Source of the DNA: Chlorobiaceae bacterium | GTDB taxonomy: Bacteria; Bacteroidota; Chlorobiia; Chlorobiales; Chlorobiaceae | Assembly: GCA_013334925.1 (NCBI GenBank) | Contig: JAAXWP010000016.1 | Coordinates: 1,493-46,376 of the forward strand | DNA length: 44,884 nt | Direction: 5' to 3' | Shown: piece by piece, positions 16,440-26,055 of the stretch | Layout: every line of letters starts with the position of its first letter | How positions within the stretch are numbered: the first letter of the stretch is position 1 | Notes under the pieces: generated by a model | The model's input: only the letters and a program-made list of their open reading frames with translations | The model's database searches: none | Told to the model about the DNA's origin: nothing | Translations under genes and position numbers: made by a program

Positions 16440-18194
16440 ATGTCAGAAACAAAAACGCTGGAAAAGCCGCAGCCGAAAATACCGGGCCGCAAGAAAATCA
16501 AGATCTTCGCTCACTACGAGCCCTCCGAGCTCGAGCAGATGGAGTCGCTCTACACGAGCACCCTCTCCGAGATCACCGAGGACGAGATCGTAAAAGGTCG
16601 TATCGTTTCCATCTCCAACAAGGATGTGACGATCGACGTAGGCTTCAAGTCCGAAGGTATCGTTTCGCTGCTCGAGTTCAGGGATGACGATGATGTAAAG
16701 GTCGGCGACGAAGTCGAAGTGTATCTCGAGAACATCGAGGACAAGATGGGTCAGCTCATTCTCTCGAAGAGGAAAGCCGACGTTCTCAGGATCTGGGACA
16801 AGATCTACGATTCAATCGAGAACGACACCATCATCAATGGCAAGATCATCAACAGGGTCAAGGGCGGCATGACCGTTTCGCTCTCGGGTGTCGAGGCGTT
16901 CCTTCCCGGTTCGCAGATCGATGTCAAGCCGGTTCGCGACTTCGACGCACTGGTCGGCAAGACCATGGACTTCAGGGTCGTCAAGATCAACCCGGTCACC
17001 CAGAACATCGTTGTCAGCCACAAGGTCATCCTCGAAGAGGAGTATGCGGCAAAGCGTGAGGAGATGCTCGCCAACATCAAGGTCGGCATGGTCCTCGAAG
17101 GCACGGTCAAGAACATCACCGACTTCGGTATCTTCGTCGATCTCGGCGGTCTTGACGGTCTCGTGCACATTACCGATATCACCTGGGGCAGGATCAACCA
17201 TCCGTCCGAGGTGGTCGAGCTCGACCAGCCGATCAAGGTTGTGGTCGTCGGCTTCGACGAGAACACCAAGCGTGTCTCTCTCGGCATGAAGCAGCTCGAG
17301 CCCCATCCGTGGGAAAACATCGAAATCAAATATCCGGTTGGCATCAAGGCGAAAGGCCGCGTGGTGTCGATCACCGATTACGGCGCCTTTGTCGAGATCG
17401 AGAAGGGTATCGAGGGCCTGGTCCACATCTCCGAAATGAGCTGGACCCAGCACATCAAGCACCCGAGCCAGTTTGTCTCGCTCGATCAGGAAGTCGAATG
17501 CGTCATTCTGAACATCGACAAGGAGCATACCAAGCTTTCGCTCTCCATGAAGCGTGTGATGGAAGATCCGTGGATCGCGCTCTCCGAGAAGTATGTCGAG
17601 GGTTCGCTTCACAAGGGTAACGTCAGCAACATCACCGACTTCGGTGTCTTCGTCGAGCTCGAGCCCGGCGTCGACGGCCTGGTCCACATTTCGGACCTGT
17701 CGTGGACCAAGAAGATCCGCCATCCCAGCGAACTGGTCAAGAAGAACCAGGAACTTGAGGTCAAGGTGCTGAAGTTTGACGTGAACGCACGCCGTATTGC
17801 TCTCGGCCACAAGCAGATCCAGTCGGATCCGTGGGGTGAGTTCGAGCAGAAGTATGCAGTGGGTGCTGAGACCCCTGGTCAGATCTCGCAGATCATCGAG
17901 AAGGGCGTCATTGTCATTCTCCCTGGTGATGTGGACGGTTTCGTGCCGGTTTCGCATCTCCTGCAGGGTGGCGTGAAGGACATCCACTCCTCGTTCAAGG
18001 TTGGCGATGAGCTTCCGCTCAGGGTCATCGAGTTCGACAAGGAGAACAAGCGCATCATCCTCTCCGCCCTCGAGTACTTCAAGGACAAGAGCAAGGCTGA
18101 GATCGAGGCTTACCTCCAGGCTCATCCGAACGAGAAGAAAGAGATCGAGGACGCCAGCGCAGAGCTGGAGCCCCAGCCGAAAGGCAGCAAGTAA
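16440..18194 (+). CDS. rpsA: 30S ribosomal protein S1
   Basis: A 584-residue protein built of six S1 RNA-binding domains (roughly residues 41-105, 125-190, 207-275, 292-362, 379-449, 466-535). The repeated signatures are [39 protein letters not shown] and [21 protein letters not shown]1 binds mRNA leaders on the 30S subunit and helps initiation, which fits the scarcity of strong ribosome-binding sites in this window. The gene itself has a clear one: GAGAGGAAGG at 16421-16430, ten bases before the ATG. Codon use is strongly biased (AAG, GTC, CTC), as expected of a highly expressed gene. A strong terminator follows. Confidence 0.98.
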   Translation: MSETKTLEKPQPKIPGRKKIKIFAHYEPSELEQMESLYTSTLSEITEDEIVKGRIVSISNKDVTIDVGFKSEGIVSLLEFRDDDDVKVGDEVEVYLENIEDKMGQLILSKRKADVLRIWDKIYDSIENDTIINGKIINRVKGGMTVSLSGVEAFLPGSQIDVKPVRDFDALVGKTMDFRVVKINPVTQNIVVSHKVILEEEYAAKREEMLANIKVGMVLEGTVKNITDFGIFVDLGGLDGLVHITDITWGRINHPSEVVELDQPIKVVVVGFDENTKRVSLGMKQLEPHPWENIEIKYPVGIKAKGRVVSITDYGAFVEIEKGIEGLVHISEMSWTQHIKHPSQFVSLDQEVECVILNIDKEHTKLSLSMKRVMEDPWIALSEKYVEGSLHKGNVSNITDFGVFVELEPGVDGLVHISDLSWTKKIRHPSELVKKNQELEVKVLKFDVNARRIALGHKQIQSDPWGEFEQKYAVGAETPGQISQIIEKGVIVILPGDVDGFVPVSHLLQGGVKDIHSSFKVGDELPLRVIEFDKENKRIILSALEYFKDKSKAEIEAYLQAHPNEKKEIEDASAELEPQPKGSK

Positions 18195-18216
18195 TTGCTC
18201 CTGACGCATAGACTCT

Positions 18217-18254
18217 AACGAGAAAACCCTTCCAGCCGGAAGGGTTTTCTCGTT
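18217..18254 (+). terminator. Intrinsic terminator after rpsA
   Basis: A perfect 17-bp stem (18217-18233 with 18238-18254) with a 4-base loop; the right arm contains GGGTTTTCTCGTTT. It begins 23 bases after the rpsA stop. Confidence 0.92.
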
Positions 18255-18271
18255 TCAGGAAAGGAAATTCA

Positions 18272-18370
18272 ATGGACATGATGGACGACATGGACGTTAT
18301 GGACAAGAAGCGAAGACTCTGTTGCGCGGTCCATTCAGTCCATCCTGTCCATCAAGTCCATATCGTCCAT
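18272..18370. repeat. Paired inverted 9-bp arrays: (ATGGACNNN)x4 then (GTCCATNNN)x5
   Basis: Four ATGGACNNN units (18272-18307) are followed, after 21 bases, by five GTCCAT units at 9-base spacing (18329-18370). The second block is the reverse complement of the first pattern, so the two could fold into an imperfect hairpin. The unit is the same as in the array after sucD. It lies between the rpsA terminator and the 3' end of era. Confidence 0.88.
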
Positions 18371-18392
18371 TCTCTTCGTGCGCGCTCTTCTT

Positions 18393-19310
18393 TCAATAAC
18401 CGTAGCTTTTCAGCAGACTCTTCTTCTTCCTCCAGTCGGGCCTGATCTTGACGAAGATCTCCAGAAAGACCGGTCTGCCAAGCAACTCTTCGATGTCGGC
18501 TCTTGCTGCCTGGCCGAGCTTTTTGATCGCCGCTCCTTTGGCACCGACGATGATCTGCTTCTGGCTGTTGCGTTCGACAACGACAGAGCAGCGGATCAGC
18601 TCCTTTTTACCTGGATCGTTTTCGTGCTGCTCCCTGAACTCGTCGATGACCACCTCGGTGGAGTAGGGAATTTCTCTGCCGTACTGGAGAAAGATCTTCT
18701 CCCGGATGATCTCGGCTACAAAGAAACGTTCCGGTTCCGTGCTGAGCATCTCTTCCGGATAGAGTGGTTCATCGAGGGGGAGATGCGGCCTGACAAGTTT
18801 CACCAGTTCATCGATGTTGCTGCCCTGCAGGCCGGATAGCGCCGTTACCGCGACAGGCGAGTAGGTGTCGAGCATCTCCTGCTGCACGGTTTTTACCGTC
18901 TCTTCGGTGACGAGATCAGATTTGTTCAGTGCGATGATGAATGGTTTGCCTGCCGGGCGAACCCACCTGGTGATCAGCTCGTCAGTGAAGTTCCTGTCCA
19001 CCGGTTCGTCTCCTTTGGCGAAAGGGATAAGCGCGACGATGATGTCGGCTTCCTTGAGCGCCTGCCGGGTGGTTTCGAGCATGGATTCATGAAGCGACTG
19101 TTTCGGTTCCATGATGCCGGGTGTGTCGAGGATGACGATCTGGCTGTGCTCGTCGAGGTAGATACCGGTGATTTTTTTTCTTGTTGTTTGTGGTTTTGGC
19201 GTTACAATAGATAGTTTGTGATCAAGCAGGCGGTTGAGCAGGGTCGATTTCCCGGCATTGGGAGCTCCGACAAAGGCCGCATGGCCGCATGAGAATGAAG
19301 TTGACTGCAC
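18393..19310 (-). CDS. era: GTPase Era
   Basis: A 305-residue protein with GTPase motifs GAPNAGKST (residues 15-23), DTPG and NKSD, and a C-terminal KH domain ([18 protein letters not shown]). This is the full Era architecture. Era binds the 3' end of 16S rRNA and helps 30S maturation. The start is GTG at 19310; no better in-frame start lies before the P-loop. The gene converges on rpsA and is divergent from rodA. Confidence 0.96.
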   Translation of the reverse strand: MQSTSFSCGHAAFVGAPNAGKSTLLNRLLDHKLSIVTPKPQTTRKKITGIYLDEHSQIVILDTPGIMEPKQSLHESMLETTRQALKEADIIVALIPFAKGDEPVDRNFTDELITRWVRPAGKPFIIALNKSDLVTEETVKTVQQEMLDTYSPVAVTALSGLQGSNIDELVKLVRPHLPLDEPLYPEEMLSTEPERFFVAEIIREKIFLQYGREIPYSTEVVIDEFREQHENDPGKKELIRCSVVVERNSQKQIIVGAKGAAIKKLGQAARADIEELLGRPVFLEIFVKIRPDWRKKKSLLKSYGY

Positions 19311-19410
19311 TGAAACAATAGATTGAAGTAGTAATAGCAGTTCCGGTCGGTATGCCAGTCGGCACCGGTTTTTATTTACAAGATAATATGATGGACCTCT
19401 GGTTCAAGTA

Positions 19411-20646
19411 ATGGAAAAGATTAATAAACTGGATCCCTGGATCGTCATTTCGTTAGTTGGTACGATCGTGATGGGGCTCATGGCTGTGTTCAGCGCCACG
19501 CACAGCGCCACCCAGGGGCCTGGAGAAACGGGCCTTTTTTACCGGCAGCTCTCCTGGACTCTGGCCGGTGTACTTGCTGTTGGCGTGATCTATTTTACCG
19601 ATTACCGGATTTTCAAGGACAATGCCTACTTCATGTACGGCGCAGGTATCGTGCTGCTGCTTGCCGTTCTTGTATTTGGCAGGAAGATTGCCGGGCAGAC
19701 AAGCTGGGTGCGTATCGGAATGTTCAGTTTTCAGCCGTCCGAACTCACCAAAATGGTGACCATCATAGCACTTGCGAGGTTTCTTTCGGATGACCAGACC
19801 GATATGACCAATCCGCTGCATTTCCTGATCGCTATTGGAATTCCACTGTTTCCGACAGCTCTCGTGATGTTGCAGCCCGATACCGGCACTGCGCTGACTT
19901 GTCTCTCCTTCATTGTGCCCATGGTCGTCCTTGCCGGGTTCAATCCGTACAACATTCTGCTGATCGTTGTCCCTATCGCACTGCTGCTCTCAGGGTTCTT
20001 TAATTTCACCATACTCATGGTGTTTACCGTTCTGTCGCTGCTGGCGTTCATTCTTGTCAGAAAAAAAGCGGAACTTCATCAGTTCATCATTACCGGCGCA
20101 GGCCTTGCCGGCGGTTTGCTGACCTGGAAATTCACGGCATCGATTCTCAAGCCGCATCAGATCAAACGTATCCAGATATTTCTCGATCCGATGTCCGATC
20201 CGAGAGGAGCAGGCTACAATGCACTTCAGGCTAAAATTGCCATTGCGTCAGGAGGACTTCTGGGAAAAGGGTTTCTTCAGGGGACGCAGACTCAGCTTCG
20301 ATATATCCCGGCGCAATGGACCGACTTTATCTTCTGTGTCATTGCTGAAGAATTGGGGCTTATAGGGGCGACATTTCTTCTGGTATTTTACCTTATTCTG
20401 ATTCTCAGGCTTGTCTGGATGGTTGGTGCAATCAAGAACAAATTCGTCGAACTGGTACTGGCGGGATATGCTACGCTTCTGATGACTCATGTGGTGATCA
20501 ATATCGGTATGACCATTGGTGTGATGCCGGTCATAGGCGTTCCTCTGCCATTCGTTTCGTATGGTGGTTCGTCGATTGTCGCAAATATGATGATGGTTGC
20601 ACTGGTGATGAATTTTTTCCGTAACAGGAGAAACATCGGTTATTGA
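19411..20646 (+). CDS. rodA: Peptidoglycan polymerase RodA (SEDS family)
   Basis: A 411-residue multi-pass membrane protein of the SEDS family. Signature parts are [29 protein letters not shown] (containing the conserved catalytic Asp), PQAKIAI-like [20 protein letters not shown], and the C-terminal [13 protein letters not shown]. RodA polymerises glycan strands together with a class B PBP during cell elongation. No PBP2 (mrdA) or mreBCD gene is in the window; they may lie elsewhere. FtsW is the alternative paralogue, but the length and N-terminus favour RodA. A terminator follows. Confidence 0.9.
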   Translation: MEKINKLDPWIVISLVGTIVMGLMAVFSATHSATQGPGETGLFYRQLSWTLAGVLAVGVIYFTDYRIFKDNAYFMYGAGIVLLLAVLVFGRKIAGQTSWVRIGMFSFQPSELTKMVTIIALARFLSDDQTDMTNPLHFLIAIGIPLFPTALVMLQPDTGTALTCLSFIVPMVVLAGFNPYNILLIVVPIALLLSGFFNFTILMVFTVLSLLAFILVRKKAELHQFIITGAGLAGGLLTWKFTASILKPHQIKRIQIFLDPMSDPRGAGYNALQAKIAIASGGLLGKGFLQGTQTQLRYIPAQWTDFIFCVIAEELGLIGATFLLVFYLILILRLVWMVGAIKNKFVELVLAGYATLLMTHVVINIGMTIGVMPVIGVPLPFVSYGGSSIVANMMMVALVMNFFRNRRNIGY

Positions 20647-20705
20647 TGTTGCGGCGAAATGCAGTGTTCGCCATGTAATCGAACAGTGAACCGAATGTAA
20701 TGGAA

Positions 20706-20741
20706 AAAGAAAAGGCTGCCTGGAAAGACAGCCTTTTCTTT
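20706..20741. terminator. Bidirectional terminator between rodA and the convergent gene
   Basis: A perfect 13-bp stem (20706-20718 with 20729-20741, loop of 10) with A-rich left and T-rich right arms; it can serve both converging genes. Confidence 0.88.
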
Positions 20742-20775
20742 ATTGTTTTCGCTGAGATGTAACGATTGCCTGAGA

Positions 20776-21222
20776 TCAGCCTTTGAATTTGTAGACAAAG
20801 CGCTTTCCACCTTCGCCTACGGGAATTCTGTCGATTTCAGGATCGTTGTTTCCGTACTTGTTGAACCAGAGGCTTACTGCGGTACCTTTGGTCTGGAGTG
20901 CGGCAGCAATCTCTTTTGGCTTGAACTCCTTGTCGGGGTTTGCCTGGAGAAGGCTCTTGATCGATGCGCCGAGTTTGCCGCGGCCGAATTTGGTTACACT
21001 GGGCGCTGGTGCGGGGCCGCCTTCGATCTTTGCAAGATTGAGTTCGAGCTTACGGATAATGGTGTTCAGCTCGCTCTCATATGGACGGATTTTTTCCTCC
21101 AATTCGAGGCGCATGGCTGCGATTTTTTCCTTAAGTTCGTTCTTCTGCTGATTGAGTGCCTTGAAATCATCGACATTCAGGATGTAAAGATCGAATTTGT
21201 CCGGTGCCACTTTTGTGCTCAT
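20776..21222 (-). CDS. Coiled-coil protein with C-terminal winged-helix-like domain, unknown
   Basis: A 148-residue protein I do not recognise as a named family. Residues 20-68 are a charged coiled coil (NQQKNELKEKIAAMRLELEE), followed by a short Pro/Ala linker. A basic C-terminal domain (about 78-148) contains GASIKSLLQANPDKEFKPKE and ends GGKRFVYKFKG. The C-terminal pattern (helices, then a beta-hairpin wing) suggests a small DNA-binding winged helix, and the coiled coil suggests oligomers. Codon use matches its neighbours. It is a single-gene unit closed by a terminator, with 206 AT-rich bases upstream that must hold its promoter. Confidence 0.75.
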   Translation of the reverse strand: MSTKVAPDKFDLYILNVDDFKALNQQKNELKEKIAAMRLELEEKIRPYESELNTIIRKLELNLAKIEGGPAPAPSVTKFGRGKLGASIKSLLQANPDKEFKPKEIAAALQTKGTAVSLWFNKYGNNDPEIDRIPVGEGGKRFVYKFKG

Positions 21223-21428
21223 GGTAATGTATCTTTTTCTTTTAGAGAAAGAGAGATCATCTCAGAGGATGCAATCTCTTTGCAAATAATATACTATGAA
21301 TGTTTTAAAATATGCAATAAATAAAATGTCCTGCTCTGATTCGTCGTTTCATTATGAAGATATAGGGAAAATATGTGTGCTTTCCGATGTGTGTTTTTTG
21401 AAGAATTATAGTTAAAACATGTAGAGTA

Positions 21429-22805
21429 ATGAGCCTGGTAACGAATGGAATTAAAGAGAATCGTGTTGCTGCAATTACACTTGGATGCAAACTCAACTAT
21501 GCTGAAACATCTACGATTATCGATATGTTGGCCGAAGAGGGTTGGCTTCCGGTTGATATCGATGACGGTGCCGAGCTGATCATCGTGCATACCTGCGCGG
21601 TGACCGGGCAGGCGGAACAGAAGTCGAGGCAGCAGATACGAAAAATCATCAGAAAGAATCCTGGAAGCAGGATTGCCGTTATCGGTTGCTATGCACAACT
21701 CGATCCCGAAAGACTTGCCGTAATCGACGGTGTATCGATTGTTCTGGGCACCATCGATAAATTCGATATCTCGTTTTATACCGGAGAATATAAAAGTGAG
21801 AAGTCAGGAGCAATTGTCAGAGTATCTCCCGTGCGTGATCTGCATAATACGGCCATTCCGGGAAGTTCGATGCTTTGCAGGCCGGAGAAAGGACGTACGC
21901 GGGCGTTCCTGAAGATCCAGGATGGATGCAGTTATGGTTGTTCCTATTGTACGATCCCGAATATCAGGGGGAGATCACGCTCGGTTCCTCTCGATCTCGT
22001 GCTCGCCCGGGCAGCCAGAATTGCAGAAGCCGGTTATCGGGAAATCGTGCTTACCGGTGTCAATATAGGGGATTATCGGGATGCGGGCGTGAATTTTGCG
22101 AGCCTTCTGAAGCGCCTGGAAGAGATCGAGATCAGCCGCATCAGGATCGGCTCGGTCGAACCTGATCTGCTCGATGACGAGGTGATCTCAGCTGTGGCTT
22201 CATCAAAGAAAATCATGCCACATTTTCATCTGCCGCTGCAGAGCGGATCGGATGCCGTGCTGAAGTCCATGGGTCGTCACTATGACACCGCAACCTACAG
22301 GAAGCGTTTCATGAGGGCAGTGGAGGCCATATCGGGGTGTGGAATAGGTGCCGACGTCATGACCGGTTATCCGGGCGAGGGGGAGCGGGAATTCGATGAA
22401 ATGTACCGTTTTCTCGAAGCGCTTCCGGCAGCATACCTGCATGTGTTCACCTGCTCGGTACGGCCGGGAACAGCGCTTTCGAGGCAGGTTGCCGGGCGTG
22501 AACTCAGGACGGTGCCACATGCGGAGGTCGCATCGCGCGCCTCGAAACTTGCCGCTCTTGCCCGGAACATGGAGCTGAATTTCGCATCCTCATTTGTCGG
22601 CAAGCGACTTCGCGTCCTTTTCGAGGAGAGGACCGGGCGTGCTGACGGGACGATCAGCTGGGGAGGGTACAGTGAAAACTATCTGAGGGTCGATGTCGGC
22701 CTCGATGCCGGTGTTATCTCTGACGGGATGAGGGGAGCGGTTCATGAAGTGCTTGTGGAAGGCATAGGTGAGGATTTGCATTTGCAGGGCAGACTCTTAT
22801 CTTGA
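21429..22805 (+). CDS. mtaB: tRNA N6-threonylcarbamoyladenosine(37) methylthiotransferase MtaB
   Basis: A 458-residue radical-SAM methylthiotransferase. The N-terminal UPF0004 domain carries its three cluster cysteines (Cys20 in LGCKLN, Cys56 in HTCAVTGQAE, Cys87 in IGCYAQ). The radical SAM motif CxxxCxxC is Cys167/171/174 (GCSYGCSYCTIP), and a TRAM-like tail follows (about 390-458). The GCKLNYAE and HTCAVTGQAE forms point to MtaB rather than MiaB or RimO. It makes ms2t6A at position 37 of ANN-decoding tRNAs. apt begins 46 bases after it and is probably in the same unit. Confidence 0.92.
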   Translation: MSLVTNGIKENRVAAITLGCKLNYAETSTIIDMLAEEGWLPVDIDDGAELIIVHTCAVTGQAEQKSRQQIRKIIRKNPGSRIAVIGCYAQLDPERLAVIDGVSIVLGTIDKFDISFYTGEYKSEKSGAIVRVSPVRDLHNTAIPGSSMLCRPEKGRTRAFLKIQDGCSYGCSYCTIPNIRGRSRSVPLDLVLARAARIAEAGYREIVLTGVNIGDYRDAGVNFASLLKRLEEIEISRIRIGSVEPDLLDDEVISAVASSKKIMPHFHLPLQSGSDAVLKSMGRHYDTATYRKRFMRAVEAISGCGIGADVMTGYPGEGEREFDEMYRFLEALPAAYLHVFTCSVRPGTALSRQVAGRELRTVPHAEVASRASKLAALARNMELNFASSFVGKRLRVLFEERTGRADGTISWGGYSENYLRVDVGLDAGVISDGMRGAVHEVLVEGIGEDLHLQGRLLS

Positions 22806-22851
22806 ATTTTTCTCTTACAAGCAGTTTCCACCAACGCTCAACAGCAATCTC

Positions 22852-23385
22852 ATGCCTATCAAGTCCAGGATTCGTACGGTGCCCGACTACCCAAAGAAAG
22901 GGATCATGTTCCGCGATATCACTACGCTCATCAAGGATCCTGTAGGATTCCGTCTGGTGATCGATACCATGACCCAGCATTATCTCTCCGCAGGGCTGGA
23001 GTTCGACACGATCGTCGGTATCGAGGCAAGGGGTTTCATTCTCGGCGGAGCGCTTGCCTACACCCTCGGCAAGGGTTTCGTTCCTGTCAGGAAGCCAGGC
23101 AAGCTGCCGGCTGATACCATTGCGCTCGAATACGAACTCGAATATGGCAGCGATACCATCGAAATGCATACCGATGCTCTCGGCAAAGGACAGAAGGTAC
23201 TGCTTGTCGACGATCTGCTCGCAACGGGCGGAACCGCACTTGCTGCCGCCGGACTGGTCGAGAAGGTTGGTGGCGTGGTTGCCGGTATGGCCTTCATCGT
23301 CAACCTGCCCGATGTCGGCGGTGAGAAGAGGATCCTTGAGAAAGGCTACAATATCTATTCCGTGACCGAGTTCGAAGGGGATTGA
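22852..23385 (+). CDS. apt: Adenine phosphoribosyltransferase
   Basis: A 177-residue protein (start ATG 22852, giving MPIKSRIRTVPDYPKKG, the normal Apt N-terminus; an upstream ATG at 22768 would overlap mtaB and add an unrelated leader). It has the Apt signatures PDYPKKGIMFRDITTL, GIEARGFILGGALA and the PRPP loop VLLVDDLLATGGTA. It salvages adenine to AMP. No strong ribosome-binding site precedes it. nhaD follows after 16 bases. Confidence 0.95.
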   Translation: MPIKSRIRTVPDYPKKGIMFRDITTLIKDPVGFRLVIDTMTQHYLSAGLEFDTIVGIEARGFILGGALAYTLGKGFVPVRKPGKLPADTIALEYELEYGSDTIEMHTDALGKGQKVLLVDDLLATGGTALAAAGLVEKVGGVVAGMAFIVNLPDVGGEKRILEKGYNIYSVTEFEGD

Positions 23386-23401
23386 GTAAAAGCAATCGAA
23401 A

Positions 23402-24868
23402 ATGAAATCCTTGTCTGCAATCTTTTGCAAGCCGGCCATACCTGTCCGGCTTGCTGTTTTCGTCGCCATGGGTCTCTGGCTCATGGCGACGGCAGACGTG
23501 ATGGCATCTGAAACCGCTGCGGTCGCTGCGGGGGTTTCAGCCACGCCACCTGTCTGGCTGGTCATACCATTCGTCGCTCTTCTGCTGATGATCGCGACCG
23601 GTCCGCTGCTCTATCCACGCTTCTGGGAGCATCACTACCAGAAGATCTCCATTCTGTCCGGTGCGGTCGTATCGGTTTACTACGCTTTTGGCATGGAGGG
23701 AGGCCTTCGACGTCTCGAACATACGCTCGAAGAGTATATTTCGTTTATATCGCTGATCGCTTCACTGTTCATCGTTTCCGGAGGGATCCTGATCAGGATC
23801 CAGCGTCGGGGAACTCCGGTCGTGAACGCCTTGCTGTTGCTGTTCGGAGCCATATTGTCCAATATCGTCGGTACAACCGGAGCGTCGATGTTGCTGATCC
23901 GCCCTTATCTGAGGCTCAACGAAGGGCGTCTGCAACCCTTTCATATCGTGTTTTTCATTTTCATCGTAAGCAATATTGGCGGGGCATTGACACCAATCGG
24001 AGATCCTCCTCTGTTTATCGGATTTTTACGTGGGGTCCCTTTTTTCTGGGTCGTTTCACATCTCTGGGTGCCATGGATGATGACGGTTCTGGTGCTTGTC
24101 CTGGTTTTCGTGTTTTTCGATATGCGTGTCCCGATCGTTTCCGGAGGTCCGGCGAAGTCCGGGCGAATAGAGCTTAAGGGGCGGCGTAATTTTCTGTATC
24201 TCCTTGTGCTGATCGGGTCCATTTTTCTTGATCCAGCAGTGATTCCCGGGTTCCCAAGCCTGCAGGAGCTGTTCCATGTACCTTTTGGCATCAGAGAGGT
24301 GATTATGCTTGCCGTCGCGGTCAGCGCCTATAAAACGGCCAATACCGAAGCTCTGAGGGGAAATGAGTTCAATTTCGAACCGATCAGGGAGGTTGCGTTT
24401 CTGTTTGTCGGTATTTTCGCGACCATGCTGCCGGCATTGCAGCTCATAGGCGCCTGGGCTCAGAGTCATTCCGGTGAATTCACGGTCACGAAATTCTATT
24501 GGGCGACCGGAATACTATCCGGAGTGCTGGACAATGCCCCCACCTATCTTAATTTTCTTGCCGGAGCGACCGGTAAATTCGGGCTCGATGCCGACAATAT
24601 CGAGCATATACGGCGTTTCGCCCATGGAGTTCAGTCGCCGATTCCGGGTGATGTCAGTTCAGGGATCTATCTGATGGCCATTTCGCTGGCATCGGTCTTT
24701 TTCGGAGCACTGACCTATATCGGCAATGCGCCCAATTTCATGGTCAGGAATATAGCCGCTCAGACCGAGGCTGAGGTTCCGGGGTTCATCGAGTATGTCT
24801 ACCGGTATTCCGTCCCCGTGCTGATACCGGTTTTTGTGGTCTTGTGGTATTTTCTTTTCAATTTCTGA
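23402..24868 (+). CDS. nhaD: Na+/H+ antiporter, NhaD type
   Basis: A 488-residue membrane protein with about 12-13 hydrophobic segments and an N-terminal signal-like helix (residues 12-35). Family features are GTTGASMLLIRPYLR, NIGGALTPIGDPPLFIGFL and VLDNAPTYLNFL, all characteristic of NhaD in the ion transporter superfamily. It exports Na+ in exchange for protons, giving salt and alkaline tolerance. It is in a forward run with apt and a small unknown gene. Confidence 0.9.
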   Translation: MKSLSAIFCKPAIPVRLAVFVAMGLWLMATADVMASETAAVAAGVSATPPVWLVIPFVALLLMIATGPLLYPRFWEHHYQKISILSGAVVSVYYAFGMEGGLRRLEHTLEEYISFISLIASLFIVSGGILIRIQRRGTPVVNALLLLFGAILSNIVGTTGASMLLIRPYLRLNEGRLQPFHIVFFIFIVSNIGGALTPIGDPPLFIGFLRGVPFFWVVSHLWVPWMMTVLVLVLVFVFFDMRVPIVSGGPAKSGRIELKGRRNFLYLLVLIGSIFLDPAVIPGFPSLQELFHVPFGIREVIMLAVAVSAYKTANTEALRGNEFNFEPIREVAFLFVGIFATMLPALQLIGAWAQSHSGEFTVTKFYWATGILSGVLDNAPTYLNFLAGATGKFGLDADNIEHIRRFAHGVQSPIPGDVSSGIYLMAISLASVFFGALTYIGNAPNFMVRNIAAQTEAEVPGFIEYVYRYSVPVLIPVFVVLWYFLFNF

Positions 24869-24880
24869 TCGATAGAAAAC

Positions 24881-25270
24881 ATGAACGGATTTCTCGAGAT
24901 CATACAACGCGGAACAAAAGGCCTGGTTTTTGAAAATTCCGTGTTCTTTCCGTTTCGTATGCAACTGCTCACGGTCTGGCTGGGCAAGGAGATGTCTTTG
25001 CTCGCCTCACCGGAGTTCATTGTTGATCTGTGCGAAGGCAATGAAGATGTGGCAATACGTGAAGGGGATACCTGGACCAACATCGTGTTCCGACGCTATC
25101 GTGATCTCTGCAGAGAGTTCGGTAACGGCAAGGGACACATTATTCTGCTTGCGTCAGAAATGGGTGCTGATTTTTTCACGCAGGAGCGACGGCACTACAT
25201 ACGTGTCGCATTTCCGTCACATGGCAAGGAGATCTCCTTCGAGATCATTGACGATCCCTTTCAGCTCTGA
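24881..25270 (+). CDS. Conserved-looking hypothetical protein, soluble
   Basis: A 129-residue soluble protein with no signal, no transmembrane helix and no motif I can name. It is mixed alpha/beta and ends in a possible beta-hairpin (HYIRVAFPSHGKEISFEIIDDP). It starts 12 bases after nhaD on the same strand, so it is most likely translated from the same mRNA. Its codon use is like that of neighbours. A link with the antiporter (regulator or partner) is only suggested by position. Confidence 0.75.
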   Translation: MNGFLEIIQRGTKGLVFENSVFFPFRMQLLTVWLGKEMSLLASPEFIVDLCEGNEDVAIREGDTWTNIVFRRYRDLCREFGNGKGHIILLASEMGADFFTQERRHYIRVAFPSHGKEISFEIIDDPFQL

Positions 25271-25334
25271 GTCGGTTTACTCCGCCTCGAAGGCTTTCGA
25301 TCGGGAGACCTCCAGGGTTGCCCGCAAGCTCTTT

Positions 25335-25634
25335 TCAGATCTTGAGACTTTCGCTTACCGCGTGTTTGAACTCCTTGGAAATTTTGAATGTCGGCACGTT
25401 TTTCGGGCTGACAGTCACCTTTTCGCCGGTGCGGGGATTCCTTGCCTGGCGGAGGTTCTTGTACCGGATATTGAATGATCCGAACCCCCTGATCTCGATC
25501 CGTTTTCCCGATTTGAGTGAATCGATGATGCTTTCGAACAGGCAATCGACGACCGCTTCGGTCTCGTTCTTGGTCAGACCCGTCCGTTGGGCAATCACGT
25601 TTACCAGGTCGGCTTTTGTGGTCGTTTGTCCCAT
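25335..25634 (-). CDS. HU/IHF-family DNA-binding protein
   Basis: A 99-residue protein of the bacterial histone-like family: helical N-terminus (TKADLVNVIAQRTGLTKNET), GFGSFNIRYK, and the DNA-intercalating arm around RQARNPRTGEKVTVSPKNVP. The arm keeps the Arg-Asn-Pro tip that bends DNA. The length (99 residues) is closer to IHF subunits than to HU (90), but the proteins cannot be separated by eye. It is probably an abundant nucleoid protein. TauE/SafE lies 42 bases upstream on the same strand. Confidence 0.94.
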   Translation of the reverse strand: MGQTTTKADLVNVIAQRTGLTKNETEAVVDCLFESIIDSLKSGKRIEIRGFGSFNIRYKNLRQARNPRTGEKVTVSPKNVPTFKISKEFKHAVSESLKI

Positions 25635-25675
25635 GGTTGTGAGCGATTTGGTTAGAGGTATGACAACAATGTTTA

Positions 25676-26038
25676 TTAAAGCCAGAGTCGAATTGCTACG
25701 ATGACGAGAAAAACTGCGAATGCCCTGCGGAGCATCTCACTGGACATGGCGAGAGCTATTTTTGCACCAAAAAACGCCCCACAGAAAAGTCCGATGGCAA
25801 TGGCCAGTCCGAACCAGATGTGCTCTCCAGAGAGCTTGCCTGACCGGTAATATTCGAACACTCCGAGCAGTCCCACCGGCAGAAGCAGGGCGACCAGTGA
25901 AGTTGCACTGGCATTCTGCTGGTCCATGCCGAATAAGAGGGCCAGCGCCGGTACGATGATAATCCCTCCACCTACACCGAACATGCCCGACAGCATTCCA
26001 GCGGCTGCTCCAATGGCTATGAGGTAGAAGAATTGCAT
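25676..26038 (-). CDS. Half-length TauE/SafE-family membrane protein
   Basis: A 120-residue protein with four hydrophobic segments. The N-terminal AAGMLSGMFGVGGGIIIVPAL is the TauE/SafE (DUF81) signature. Full-length family members have about 250 residues in two homologous halves, so this is one repeat only and may act as a dimer. The family exports sulfite, sulfoacetate or other organic anions, which would suit a sulfur-oxidising phototroph, but the substrate is unknown. The frame is intact; there is no second half downstream. It starts 17 bases after the ftsH stop. Confidence 0.82.
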   Translation of the reverse strand: MQFFYLIAIGAAAGMLSGMFGVGGGIIIVPALALLFGMDQQNASATSLVALLLPVGLLGVFEYYRSGKLSGEHIWFGLAIAIGLFCGAFFGAKIALAMSSEMLRRAFAVFLVIVAIRLWL

Positions 26039-26055
26039 GATTCATAATCTCCAGG

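Noticed and set aside
16812-18209. Reverse open frame of 465 codons opposite rpsA
   Set aside because: Antisense shadow caused by the strong codon bias of rpsA; its apparent repeats mirror the S1 domains.
18272-18370. CRISPR-like or attenuator array
   Set aside because: The period is 9 bases with no unique spacers, and it lies after a complete terminator.
22768-22851. Longer apt with an extra 28 residues
   Set aside because: It would overlap mtaB and add a sequence unlike any Apt N-terminus; ATG 22852 gives the standard start.
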